Source of the DNA: Cristatella mucedo
Taxonomy: Eukaryota; Bryozoa; Phylactolaemata; Cristatellidae
Length of the DNA stretch: 64,000 nt
Direction of reading: 5' to 3'
Assembly: GCA_009760855.2 (NCBI GenBank)
Contig: WPIO01000005.1
Coordinates: 11,882,001-11,946,000 of the forward strand
Position numbers and translations under genes: made by a program. The notes under the pieces are model-generated. The model was not told the DNA's origin and did no database searches. It worked only from the letters and a program-made list of their open reading frames with translations. Positions 21,147-31,121 of this stretch are shown here, one piece after another (the first letter of the stretch is position 1; each line of letters begins with the position of its first letter).

Positions 21147-21302
21147 GGTTTCTTTTCACAACCTCTGTCTCGAAGTCGTGGGTTCGAATCCTGCGGTGGG
21201 CGATCCTTTATTGGAGCTGCAAGTGGTGGCGATAGCCGTAAAGGCTCTTCTGTCCTATATAAAAGAGGCTGCTAAATTAGCTAGTAACTTCTTTTAATTT
21301 AC
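21147..21302 (+). repeat. SINE family B copy, 5'-truncated
   Basis: TTTCTTTTCACAACCTCTGT, GTGGGTTCGAATCCTGCGGT (B box), GCGATAGCCGTAAAGGCTCT, TATAAAAGAGGCTGCTAAAT and TAGCTAGTAACTT. Confidence 0.85.
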
Positions 21303-21600
21303 ATGGCGAGTCTTGCTTTTATCATGCCCGCGTACTGCTTCGGTTGGAGCTTATTGAAGGAAGTTTACACGGTCAGATTTCTTCCAAGTCTTGCTACCTA
21401 CTTACTCCACCCCAGAGTGATTATGGGAAAATTGCCTTTGCTAGAGAGGTATGAGATGGCATTTGGCGATGCGCCTAGTGAGTGCATCCAGTTACTTTTA
21501 ACTAAAAATGACTGCCTTTATAGTCCGTCACCCAGTTGCTTAATTCTTATATGAAAAACTCAGAATGTACCAGAAACAGGGACTCTTGTGGAATTTCGCC

Positions 21601-21705
21601 CCTCAAAAGATCTGGCCGAAATCGTGGGGTCAAGCCCCTTGGCATATGTAAAGCACCTGAATAGAGATTCAGTTCTCTTAGGGGGGCTATACAAATGAAT
21701 TATTT
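21601..21705 (+). repeat. SINE family A copy, 5'-truncated
   Basis: TCGTGGGGTCAAGCCCCTTG (B box), GTAAAGCACCTGAATAGAGA, TTCAGTTCTCTTAGG, CTATACAAATGAATTATTTT. Confidence 0.85.
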
Positions 21706-22291
21706 TATAAGCGTTCATGACTTTTCCGGTCGTGTCGTTCACCATGCTTTTCAATGCAATGAATAAGGCGTGCCCTTGAGGCTTGCCTATGATTCGTCGT
21801 CTGATCAGTCGTGCCCCAGTCCTAGCCAAGAGGTTGAACCGTACTCAAATTCCGAGTCTTCGTTCAGTTTTTCGCATGTCTTGGACAACCCCGGTCTTGG
21901 TGACGTATGCCCAAAGACTGAAGGACAGAAGCAAGACTCACCGTGCAAGCATGGCTGTAGACAGAGGCTGTATGGCATTTAGCAAAAAATGCGGAATCTC
22001 GTCTTCGTCAGTAAGGGATGCTGCGTTTTCGTCTTACTGCTGCTTGCTTTCTGTCACTGCTACGACTGGCGAAAAAGCTCGAGCTCTCCAAATGAGGCCT
22101 TGACCCTCATATTACCCTTTAAAAAGTTACCGGCCTCACTTTGGATGTGCAGCAAATTTCTTGCTTGGCCTTTAAACGCTCCTTTCCACTCAAGGCCTGC
22201 CACTGCAGTTTTTGAATAGCTAGCCATTTTGTGTGAGTCGGCCGTAGAATTGTGCGATAAGACCATTCGCTCGCATGCGCGTTTCCCAAAG

Positions 22292-22356
22292 GTCAAAGAA
22301 CATTGTGGAAGGAGACAAAGGAGCAATTGGTGGCCAAGGCAGCCGTGGAACCCGAG
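22292..22356 (+). CDS. Cav2: Cav2 exon (probable): II-III linker, glycine-rich
   Basis: Bounded by CCCAAAG and GTGAGC. Using the phase required by the exons on both sides (2 in, 1 out) it reads SKNIVEGDKGAIGGQGSRGT, then R. Another frame is also open (QRTLWKETKEQLVAKAAVEP) and looks like a helical linker but does not fit the flanking phases. The poor acceptor and low similarity keep confidence moderate. Confidence 0.55.
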
Positions 22357-23234
22357 GTGAGCTAGCCTTGGCCTAGCTACCCTACTCCATGGTTACCTTC
22401 TGTTACTGAGTGCCCTTGGCAGTGGCACTATCTGTTGCTGCAAATACCGACGTCTCTCAGATGCTGCAGCACCTATAATAGCCCTCACTAAACTGAAGTA
22501 ATATCGCTTGATGTAAATTTCTCGCAGAAGCAGATTGAACTTTAAAGTGTGGTGCTAGGTTGGAGAGCGATACTCACGAATAGAGACTCTGACCCGTGGT
22601 TTAGCGAGATGCCGAAGACTCGGAGGAGAATGTCAGCAGATGCAGAAAAAATATTGCTCTCCGATTTTGAAAATTTAGTACACGAAGGACTGTTGAGTAC
22701 CAAGAGTGGAGGATATTGTTCCCTCCAATTGGAAACGGTCTTAACGGTCTTGCAACCTTTACGCGCTTTAGAATAGCTCAATTACTTGAGCTATGGCCAC
22801 TGGTGTAGCTGCTCTTAACACTAATCATTATTGGGATACATTTTAATGGGTGCTCCCTGACAGATCTAGTCGTAAGTTCTAATTGACTTTCATATCTTGC
22901 TTCTCAGAAGTGGATCTTACAATATTTGTATTCCTCACAACTACAGTATATCTATAGATTAATTTGCATTAACAAGTCACAAAATTAATAACGAGTAACA
23001 GAAAGCCTTGAGACCACACATGCTTGGCAGACACACTAAATGCTATTTTTTTACGATCTGTTAATCCGACCTAATCAATATGACATATATTCTGTATCTA
23101 GATGCCAAACTGATCCATTTTTTGAGTTTCCTAGCAACGTTTCCTTCACATACTAGAAGCATCGCTGAGTCTTAAGGGTAGTCAGATCAAAATAACAGCA
23201 AAGAAGTAACTTCGTAGGAAAGATAGAAATTATT
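22357..23234. other. Intron, nothing identified
   Basis: An open stretch at 22549-22776 exists on both strands but has no splice framing that fits the channel and no family resemblance. Confidence 0.4.
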
Positions 23235-23470
23235 TGCAATATTTGACAGTCTCATTATGAAAGTGAGTTCCACATTCTAGGAGCTGCAGAGCAAATCCTT
23301 TTGTCGGTAAGAATCATTAAGTGAATGAGTGAAACATCTAATTTATTTTCAATACAGGATCTGAGGACACAAAGAGGACGAGATTAGTGTAACAGCTTGA
23401 CTAAATATGAAGGAGCCCAGCCAATTGGTGAGAGTAAGAATTTGGTTCTATGTCACACGATTACCGGGAG
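23235..23470 (-). repeat. LINE family 2 fragment
   Basis: Minus-strand match to 43500-43690: GAGTTCCACATTCTAGGAGC, TGCAGAGCAAA, TTTTCAATACAGGATCTGAG and GACACAAAGAGG correspond to GAGTTCCACAGTCTAGGACC, GCAGAGCTAAA and CCACACAGGACCTGAGGGCG. Confidence 0.65.
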
Positions 23471-23689
23471 CCGTCGCAGTTTATTAAGCAAGAGAGAACC
23501 GTGGCTGAATTTCTCGGAAATATATGCCAATGATGTGACCGCATTAACCTTCAGCTTTAGTATTAAAAGTAATAATAGTTAATTTTTGTTGCAAAATCTG
23601 AGAACTAAATTTCTTTCTAGGCACAATCCATCTGCTGGAACGAAAGCATGTGAATTGCTTAGTCCGAATAAACGTAATTTCAGCATGCA

Positions 23690-23830
23690 TTAGCATACTG
23701 CTAGTTTCTAAGGATTGAGTAAATGTGAACGTGTCAGTTTATCCTCTTTTTAAATATCATCAAGTCGTGGGACGTCGTGACGTCATTCGAGAGTGAGTTC
23801 CTTGCGTTGTTATGTTGAGAACTAAACATC
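23690..23830 (-). repeat. LINE family A remnant
   Basis: TTTTTAAATATCATCAAGTC, GTGGGACGTCGTGACGTCAT and GAGTGAGTTCCTTGC echo the family A block AAATGTGGTCAGGTCATGGG. It is strongly decayed. Confidence 0.45.
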
Positions 23831-24998
23831 CGTCGTTATGATCCAAAGCCTGAAAAAAGAGTTTATGAAAGAGGAGAGCAAGAAAATATAAGAACCTAAT
23901 GGTCTATGAAAGAACTTCAAAGTAGATTCGCTGCCTATTGGGAGAAGAATTTCAAATTTCATAGTATTCATTAATTTAGATTGAAACGTTGGTTATTGCA
24001 AAAGGGAATAATGAATTGAATCATAAAGGATATTTATTTAGTGCTAAATCCTTAAATATAGACTATAGTGTTGAAAAAGAGAAAAGACATTACGCATGGT
24101 CTTATGAGGTTGAATGCACGACCCACGAAATGCAATGCGAGATTGTGACAGTCAACGAATAAACAGATTATATGCTAGCAGTATCTGGAAACGCACTTGG
24201 CCAGCAATGGCTCAAACAATAAACTGTATCAAATATTAACTAACCCTTTTAAATTATATTAAATTATAGAAAGCGTCTGATTTAAAATAATTACACTGAA
24301 AAACCACTTTGTTGAGGCCCTATACTATTGTAGACATAAGAAGCCTCACGCTTGCGACTCCATGAAATGCAGCATGGCTTTGTTCCGTAATTGATCACTG
24401 ACAGTTTTTCCCATTTGACGGGCGATCATGGAAACGGAAGGTCGCTAGCATCTGTCAAGGTCCAGTATATTGTTAAATGTAAGCTAATATTATTGGCTGT
24501 CGACACAATTAAATTTAGTTTTCAAAATATGGATTAAGGTAACTGCCGATTACGTTACACATATGCTCAGTGTGGTCAACGCGATCATTAAGACATTCCT
24601 GCCCGCGATACTTAGAAATTATCGAAAAAAGAGCAGAGCGAGAAAGCAATATGTAAGATGGGGACTAGTAATCCAAACGGCTGCCACCGATCATTGTTGG
24701 TAACATGATGAGACCGACACTTAGCTAGTGCGCATCGAGAGTCAAGTCTGTCCTAGGCTTTTAAGCGTCGAGAGTCTGAGCCTGACGAGGTTCGCATTAG
24801 TAGAGCGCTCGAACCTGTGCTAGGTTTGCCAGCCATCCGAGTCCCGGTTAGAGCAGTGCTCACATGGTTTCTAGTTACGATCAAAATTTTTCAGTGCCAT
24901 TTCTGTTGCCTATTCGTAAATTGCTCAAATTGTTTTCGAGCAGAAAAGCTCGTGCGGATGACTGATCTGAGTATTTTTCATCTGTCTTCGCAAAATAG
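23831..24998. other. Intron, nothing identified
   Basis: AT-rich; no exon or repeat was recognised. Confidence 0.4.
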
Positions 24999-25110
24999 CC
25001 GACGGAGATGTCCTTAATCCTCAGGTGGATGACTCAGCATCCGTGGTAAGGAGGAGGCCACATCCGATGCTTCCTTACAGCTCGCTCTACATCTTCGGCC
25101 CAACGAATCC
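24999..25110 (+). CDS. Cav2: Cav2 exon: end of II-III linker
   Basis: It reads ADGDVLNPQVDDSASVVRRR, then PHPMLPYSSLYIFGPTNP. The latter matches the Cav2 block RPILPYSSMFIFSSTNP that leads into IIIS1. The acceptor is CAAAATAG and the donor GTAAGT; phase 1 in, 2 out. Confidence 0.92.
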
Positions 25111-25204
25111 GTAAGTCGTCGATTGCTGTACAAGGATGCGCAAGCACACGCAAAACCGCGCTTTTGTGAGATGCAAATTTAGACGCCATCAGGTTTTATC
25201 AGCA

Positions 25205-25345
25205 ACCTCGCAGGTATAACGGCAGAAGAGCCTTATTGGCTATTACTCTGCTTGTAGCGAGGCAATTGTCGGCTTCAGGCCGAGAACCCACGACCCTATT
25301 TGTGAAATGTGAGCACCTTACTCCTAAATTATCCAAGACTCGGAA
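25205..25345 (-). repeat. SINE family B copy, decayed
   Basis: Minus-strand: AAGGTGCTCACATTTCACAA, GTCGTGGGTTCTCGGCCTGA, AATAGCCAATAAGGCTCTTC and TGCCGTTATACC. The B box is damaged. Confidence 0.55.
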
Positions 25346-25374
25346 TGTGTCTCCATAAGGTCTCGCTTTCCAGC

Positions 25375-25775
25375 TAATGCTAAAAACTCTTTAGTGCATG
25401 GATGGCAGCAAACTTTCTTAAATTGAATGATAATAAAACCAACTTACTAGTAATGGGCAAACCAAGCGTGAAACGCAGAATCTGTACGAAATCTAGGTAT
25501 CTTGTTCCACCTTTCATTATAAAGACCACATCAGCTCCACAGTCAAGTATACCTACTTTCGGCTACACAAAACTGCTAAAATTTGGGCTTCTTTATATAG
25601 GGATACCGCATCTAAATTAGTTCAGCATCTGTGAATTCCCGTCTCCACTTCTGTAACTCAACGCTTTCTAATCTACCGGCCTGTGCTCTCAGGCATTGCT
25701 TTATTTCCAGCATATATAAAGTGCCTAGAAGCAGATCAAGTTCTCTGAGGGCGCTGTGCAATTATATTATTCTAA
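25375..25775 (+). repeat. LINE family A fragment (RT palm to tail, with gaps)
   Basis: Translates as MAANFLKLNDNKTNLLVMGK, then PSVKRR, almost identical to MAANFLKLNDEKTNLLVMGK in the 45 kb copy. It ends in AAAGTGCCTAGAAGCAGATC, AAGTTCTCTGAGGGCGCT and an A/T tail. Internal deletion and breaks are present. Confidence 0.88.
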
Positions 25776-25908
25776 TTATATAAACATGCATATGTGCATA
25801 CATTTGTGCGGCTTGTACGTCAGTAACCAATTTAATCGATCACGATTACCTGTCCAGATGGCGATGCACCAACCAAAACATCCAAATGACATTTCTATTT
25901 TGTTGTAG

Positions 25909-26098
25909 CATTCGTGAGTTTAGCCACTTCGTCGTCAACCTTCGATTCTTTGACCTCTTTATCATGATTGTCATCTGCGCTAGCAGCCTTTCGCTGGCTG
26001 CAGAGGATCCGGTGTCAAAGAAATCATTTAATAATGACCTACTCAACTACTTAGACTACGTGTTCACTGGAGTATTTACTGTTGAAATGTGCCTAAAG
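25909..26098 (+). CDS. Cav2: Cav2 exon: IIIS1-IIIS2
   Basis: It reads [40 protein letters not shown], then [25 protein letters not shown] and [14 protein letters not shown] are family hallmarks. The acceptor is TTGTTGTAG and the donor GTGAAG; exit phase 0. Confidence 0.95.
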
Positions 26099-26509
26099 GT
26101 GAAGCCTTGCAGCGTGCTATCTCTTGTGAATCTGATCATTGTTTTTTCGGTGAATCGCGTGAATGATTTGTCTTTATTTTAGGTCGCTCAATCATTTGTC
26201 AATGATAAATAGGATGCCCAGTGAACCGTTGCTTGAAAAAAGTTGTACCTCGCCCACATTACAAGTGCCTCTTTTTACTACAGAAAATATTACTTTAGGC
26301 CTTGTACAAGCAGACATGAAATGAAATTGGGGACATTAGCTGATAGCTCATATGTCAAATGGAACCGCAGCACTTCATTCTCCTTAGCCACAGATCTCAG
26401 ATTGCCGATCTGACGCCATCGCTTCAGATTGAAGAGTACCATTTGCAACAAAACTTGTTCACTTAGCTCAACTGGTAAATTTGAGTGTTATTTCTTTCAA
26501 TCCTTACAG

Positions 26510-26616
26510 ATCATCAACTTGGGATTCATTCTTCACCCACGTGCATACTTTCGTGATCCGTGGAATATACTAGATGCAGCCGTCGTCTTGTGTGCTCTCG
26601 TGGCTTTTGCTTTCAA
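26510..26616 (+). CDS. Cav2: Cav2 exon: IIIS2-S3 loop and IIIS3
   Basis: It reads [20 protein letters not shown], then [15 protein letters not shown], matching [30 protein letters not shown]. The acceptor is TCCTTACAG and the donor GTGAGT; exit phase 2. Confidence 0.95.
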
Positions 26617-26916
26617 GTGAGTGCGACATTAAGTACTCCTGCCCGATAGCCTCCATTCCTAATCTGATTAACTGTGTACGCTAACAGTGCTACCTATTCA
26701 CCATATAGGTATCTCTGGACATTGCTGGAATTGCAAAGTTTTTTAATTAATGCCCTAGCAAGCAGCTACAAGGTTTTCCTAAAAACTGCTGCAAAATACT
26801 AACGCTCAACAAAAGCAAAACACTGCACTGCAAAGGTTTTAGCAATGCTAACGAATAATGTAAGCTCATCTACTGTTAATTAATGTTAATGCAGGACGGC
26901 AATCTTTTTTGAACAG

Positions 26917-27189
26917 TGACAGCTCGGGAGGCAGCGCAGTCAGCCAAAACCTGAACACGATCAAGTCGCTTCGTGTACTCAGAGTTCTTCGACCACTGAA
27001 GACCATCAACCGTGTTCCAAAGCTCAAAGCGGTATTCGACTGCGTTGTCAACTCGCTGAAGAATGTGTTCAACATACTTATAGTATATTGTCTCTTCCAG
27101 TTTATTTTTGCCGTAATTGCTGTGCAGCTTTTCAAAGGAAAGTTTTTCTACTGCACGGATGAATCCAAGGATACAAAACTGGCTTGCAA
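26917..27189 (+). CDS. Cav2: Cav2 exon: IIIS4, IIIS5 and domain III turret
   Basis: The largest exon here (273 nt). It reads a serine/glycine-rich S3-S4 loop, [20 protein letters not shown] (voltage sensor), [40 protein letters not shown] and [10 protein letters not shown]. All blocks match Cav2 domain III. The acceptor is TTGAACAG and the donor GTGAGT; phase 2 in and out. Confidence 0.96.
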
Positions 27190-27755
27190 GTGAGTACAAA
27201 CCGCTGTTACTCTTATATTTTACTTGTTTGACACTTGATACCCATGCTGCCAAAATATACTAGACAAAACCCTAAAGCGAAGAAATTCACATGACTTCCT
27301 TTGAAAGGCCAGGAATTATTTTAAATCGAGCAGCGCGGATTCAGAAAGTCGTAGTCTTTGCCGGTTCTGGCACTGGTGCAATGCTGAGACGACCCGAATG
27401 GCGGTGCACGATAAAGCCGAGGGAGGCGCTCGCTGTTATCCAGGCAGCACCAGCACTAAGCAGAAAGCGCGAGCTAGCTGATCAAGCAGCCACGTTGTAT
27501 ATCGGCAGCGGAGCTCTAACGGCTATCACCCAGCTTGCATTGGGCAATAAGGAATTGCCCACTGCACGCCGTGAGCCCACGGCATGGTTCGTGATATGAG
27601 CTAAGACGCATATTCACTGCCGAGGAAACAAAGACTTTTGCCGATTATCCACCTTGCCACATGAAGAGAACGGCCAATGCTTTTCCTATTCACTGACATG
27701 AAATTTACCATCATGCACTGTGATCGTGTGACAGCTTATGAATTCATTTCTTTAG
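27190..27755. other. Intron, nothing identified
   Basis: Contains a 102-codon plus-strand ORF at 27291-27599 with no recognised relatives and no splice framing; treated as chance. Confidence 0.45.
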
Positions 27756-27902
27756 GGGTTACTTCTACAAGTACGATCTTGAAAAATCAACCAACCCGAC
27801 GGTCGAAGAAAGAGAGTGGAAACAGCAGGATTTTCATTACGACCACTTACCTTTTGCTTACCTGACTCTCTTCGTTATCTCAACAGGTGAAGGATGGCCG
27901 GA
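27756..27902 (+). CDS. Cav2: Cav2 exon: domain III pore loop
   Basis: It reads [40 protein letters not shown], then [13 protein letters not shown] gives the third filter glutamate. The acceptor is TTCTTTAG and the donor GTAAGT; phase 2 in and out. The pore helix residues [13 protein letters not shown] differ from the usual NVLWALLTLFTVS, a modest divergence. Confidence 0.95.
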
Positions 27903-28649
27903 GTAAGTGCCAGCTTCGGTGATGTGTCTTAAGGCATTGACAAAGGCTTCACTTAGAAAAAACGCGAAGTGCAGTATCTATGATGATGCTTTTAAATAGC
28001 TTATCCAGATTATTTTTTGTATTGAAAAAATGTAATAGATCGGCATTGGCATATGGCAACATTAACATCTCACCTTGTGGACAATGCTTCTATAGACCAT
28101 ACAAACCAGTGCAACATCAATAAAAGGCCGCATTCTTTCCACTACGGCCTCCCAAACCTGTTTTTCTGCATCACTTCCTTTGATGGTGCTCAGTAAAGTT
28201 CCATCCACGGTTATTCGATACCAGATACATTCTACTTCTCTATTAAGAAGCACCTACTATTTTTCTTTGAATTTAATTAAAATTTGTGTCACACGTGAAT
28301 CCTGATTTGAGGCAACTCATCTACAAAAAAGAACTTGAAGCTGAAAGATTATCGCTGAACATTTTGCCAATAAGTAGACAAAATTATAGTGAACACACTT
28401 CTGAACGATTGGCTTGTGTTTTTCTGATGGAGCTGCAATGAAATCCTCCCTTGACATTGAACAAGTGCTGTCAGTGTTAGATTTGTCCTGGTTTTGCGAC
28501 CTAGCTGCCTCTGCCAATAGCGGTAGCTCTAAATGATTCATAATGTGTGGTCTTTGTCTTTTGAGAACGCGTATAAGGTTGCAAGTGGATTACTTCTTAC
28601 TAATTAAGTACAATGGTCCTAGTCAGATAGAGGCTCTTTAGGTTTTCTC
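27903..28649. other. Intron, nothing identified
   Basis: No repeat or exon was seen. Confidence 0.4.
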
Positions 28650-29330
28650 CAACTGACCCGTATCTGACTTATTTAAAGAAAGCTGAAAATTTGCTCCGCT
28701 TAGACCCAGACCCAATGTCCACTGTTCTTCGGCCAGGAATAGATCTGCTACTGCTATGCACAGATAACACAATGAATTTGTCCTTAGCCCCAGTTCTTGT
28801 CCCCGACCATTTAAAAAAATCTGCGGCTCTTCCAGTCGTTAAGAAGGCAACACTTAACCTAGATGATTTAAGCAACTTCCGCTTAGTTTCCTTACTGCCA
28901 TTCGTAGAAAAGACACTGGAACGAGTGTTGGCAGACCTGCTAAACTCTTATTTCAAAACGTGAAACCAGGACAGTAAATTCCAGTTAAGTGTTACAGCTA
29001 GCACTCAGCAGATTTAGCACTGCTACAAGTGTATAACGACCTTCTAAGGAATGAAAACCTAGCTAGGTATAGTCTTTCTGCTTGTTATTAATAATAATAA
29101 TAATAAATTTTATAAAGCACCCTCAGAGAACTCATTCTCTTTCTAGGCGCTTTACATTTGCTGCAAACTAAGCGCGATCAATTTGTTGCACTCGATCTGT
29201 CTGCAGCGTTTGCTACTATTGATCACCATATCCTTCTTGAGCGCCTCTAATTTCGCCTGGGTATCGCTGGCATTACTGTGCAGTAGCGTAGGTCCTATCT
29301 CAGTGTAAGACTTCTGAGCACTGCTTCTAC
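28650..29330 (+). repeat. LINE family A fragment (RT domain), interrupted by a nested tail
   Basis: Translates as DPDPMSTVLRPGIDLLLLCT, PVVKKATLNLDDLSNFRLVS and LLPFVEKTLERVLADLLNSY, matching the RT N-terminal part of the 46 kb copy (DPIPTVLPLRCIDLLLACIT, LSNYRPVFLLP). After the insert it resumes as ALDLSAAFATIDHHILLERL (RT motif A region). It is 3'-truncated and broken. Confidence 0.85.
29087..29182 (-). repeat. Tail-only LINE family A insertion, nested
   Basis: A 96-base minus-strand tail (GCAAATGTAAAGCGCCTAGA, AAGAGAATGAGTTCTCTGAG, GGTGCTTTAT plus a TTATTATTATTA end) sits inside the RT fragment. It is flanked by TTGTT at 29082-29086 and 29183-29187, a plausible target-site duplication. 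Confidence 0.75.
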
Positions 29331-30595
29331 CATCGTCTCATCCATTCGTCAGACAACAGCAATCTTTTCGAGCGGACCAGTCTATCGCTTGTATGGATAG
29401 CGGTGAATCGGGCAAATTGTGCATTTACTTGATCCAACATAATGAAGTAGCTTTTGGCCGCAAAATACCCACACAATTTTAGTTTTGAATTGCAATACGG
29501 GCCTGAGTGTCCAGTGACCAAGGGGGTGAGTCCAGCCTAGCTGGTGAGCCTGGCCTAATGTCGCCCTAGGGACCATGACCCGAGTCTTCAAGTGCTTGAA
29601 TCCTACCACCAGTCTTTTTTGTTTTGGACCTTGTCAGCACGGAGCTCCCGGGCTTCTTTTTTAGTCTGTTTATGTCTGTTCATTTCACCGTATGCGACGC
29701 TTCTGTCGATTTGCGTTAGTGAGTGGCTTCCTGTGTTGCTTGTTTTTCTCGTTGATGTCTACGATAGGTCCGCTTATATTCTGGTCGCCTTTCTCCATTG
29801 CCCGATTCATGCATGTGAAAACTCGCCGGCCTACAATGGCCCATGAAGAACCATGGCAAATTCTATTTATGCATACCCATCGCTTACCATATGCTTGCAA
29901 AGCACGACTTCCGGACGGTCGCACTCTGGCATTTTTTTCAATATACCAACACAGCTGGTCCGAGCGGAAGCTGTAGAGCGATATGAGCGCCATTTGCCGA
30001 TGCTGGCGACAGCAAAGGGAGTCGTAGTGCGAGAACGCAAGCTGCTGGAATTCCGCGGCCCCCCTTTGAAAAACCTTTGTAAGTTGATAGTCCTGTGAGG
30101 CTTTATCATTTCAATGTTCCTTCTCAGCAACGAGAGTGCAGATTGCAGGTACATGTGCAAATTAGAAAAGAATATCTCTCCCTTTTTTGGAACTCGTCAT
30201 CGCTGTACCATTGTAGAAGTACTATAGTTGTCACACTAAGCGCATAATGAAGTCGCGAGTCGGTGACTATGATCTTAAAACCTTGTGTCGTGCACTGATG
30301 ACTAGAGAGCGATATGAAATATTGGGGGCTTGGCTGCAAGTTCAAAATTTGCACCCGAAGATTCTGATAGCCTGCAGAGTCGCATGACCTGCACTTTATG
30401 TACAGTTTGGCTACCTACTTTCTTTATTGGCACTACCCGCTGCGGCGGAATTTCGTGCCGTTAAAGGCTACACAATTTATTCCTCGTAGAATACTGTTTT
30501 CTCTGGCAGCCAAACCGCAGCTCTTAGTACAGGTCGTGACAAATATTCATCCTAATTGACTGAATAAGGGCTCACGAGTAAACTTTTACGAGTAG
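29331..30595. other. Intron, nothing identified
   Basis: Several overlapping ORFs at 29590-30160 on both strands, none with recognisable motifs. Confidence 0.4.
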
Positions 30596-30797
30596 GATTC
30601 TGAAGAACTCGATGGCCACCAGCAAAGAGAACGTGGGCCCTCATCCTAACTCTCAGCCGCAAATGGCCTTATTCTACGTTGCCTTCTTCACAGTGTTTCC
30701 ATTTTTCTTTGTCAACATCTTTGTGGCACTCATTATCATCACGTTTCAAGAGCAAGGAGAAAACGAGCTTCAGAATTTGGATCTCGATAAGAACCAG
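30596..30797 (+). CDS. Cav2: Cav2 exon: IIIS6
   Basis: It reads ILKNSMATSKENVGPHPNSQ, PQMALFYVAFFTVFPFFFVN, then IFVALIIITFQEQGENELQN. FFFVNIFVALIIITFQEQG separates Cav2 from Cav1 (AFFMVNIFVGFVIVTFQ). The acceptor is ACGAGTAG and the donor GTACAG; exit phase 0. Confidence 0.96.
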
Positions 30798-30956
30798 GTA
30801 CAGATACTCGGGATTTCACCAAGTCGCCGCCTCGCTGTTCCTAGTTCTCGAGATTAAGAAATTAGCTATGCAATTACTGTAACGTGCCCTGCCGTCCCAA
30901 ATGCTAAGACCTTCGAGCTCATTTGATTGCGAGATCCTGATTTGATACGCTTGCAG

Positions 30957-31121
30957 AAGCAATGCATAGACTTCGCTATAAATGCGAAGCCTCTGAGCAA
31001 GTCAATGCCTCGTGACACTCGATCAATTCGATATCGCCTCTGGCAGCTAGCCGTCTGCGCTCCATTCGACAGCTTCATCATGGCCATGATTGTACTCAAC
31101 ACCGTCATCCTAATGATGAAG
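30957..31121 (+). CDS. Cav2: Cav2 exon: III-IV linker and IVS1
   Basis: It reads KQCIDFAINAKPLSKSMPRD, TRSIRYRLWQLAVCAPFDSF, then IMAMIVLNTVILMMK. CIDFAINAKPL and FIMAMIVLNTVILMMK are conserved. The donor is GTATTT; exit phase 0. Two alternative exons follow that can each continue the frame. Confidence 0.96.

Noticed and set aside
22549-22776. Possible extra II-III linker exon (reading SADAEKILLSDFENL)
   Set aside because: No acceptor and donor pair giving the phases needed (1 in, 1 out) was found, and the opposite strand is equally open.
27291-27599. 102-codon plus-strand ORF in an intron
   Set aside because: No recognisable motif, no splice sites in phase with neighbours, no second supporting feature; most likely chance.
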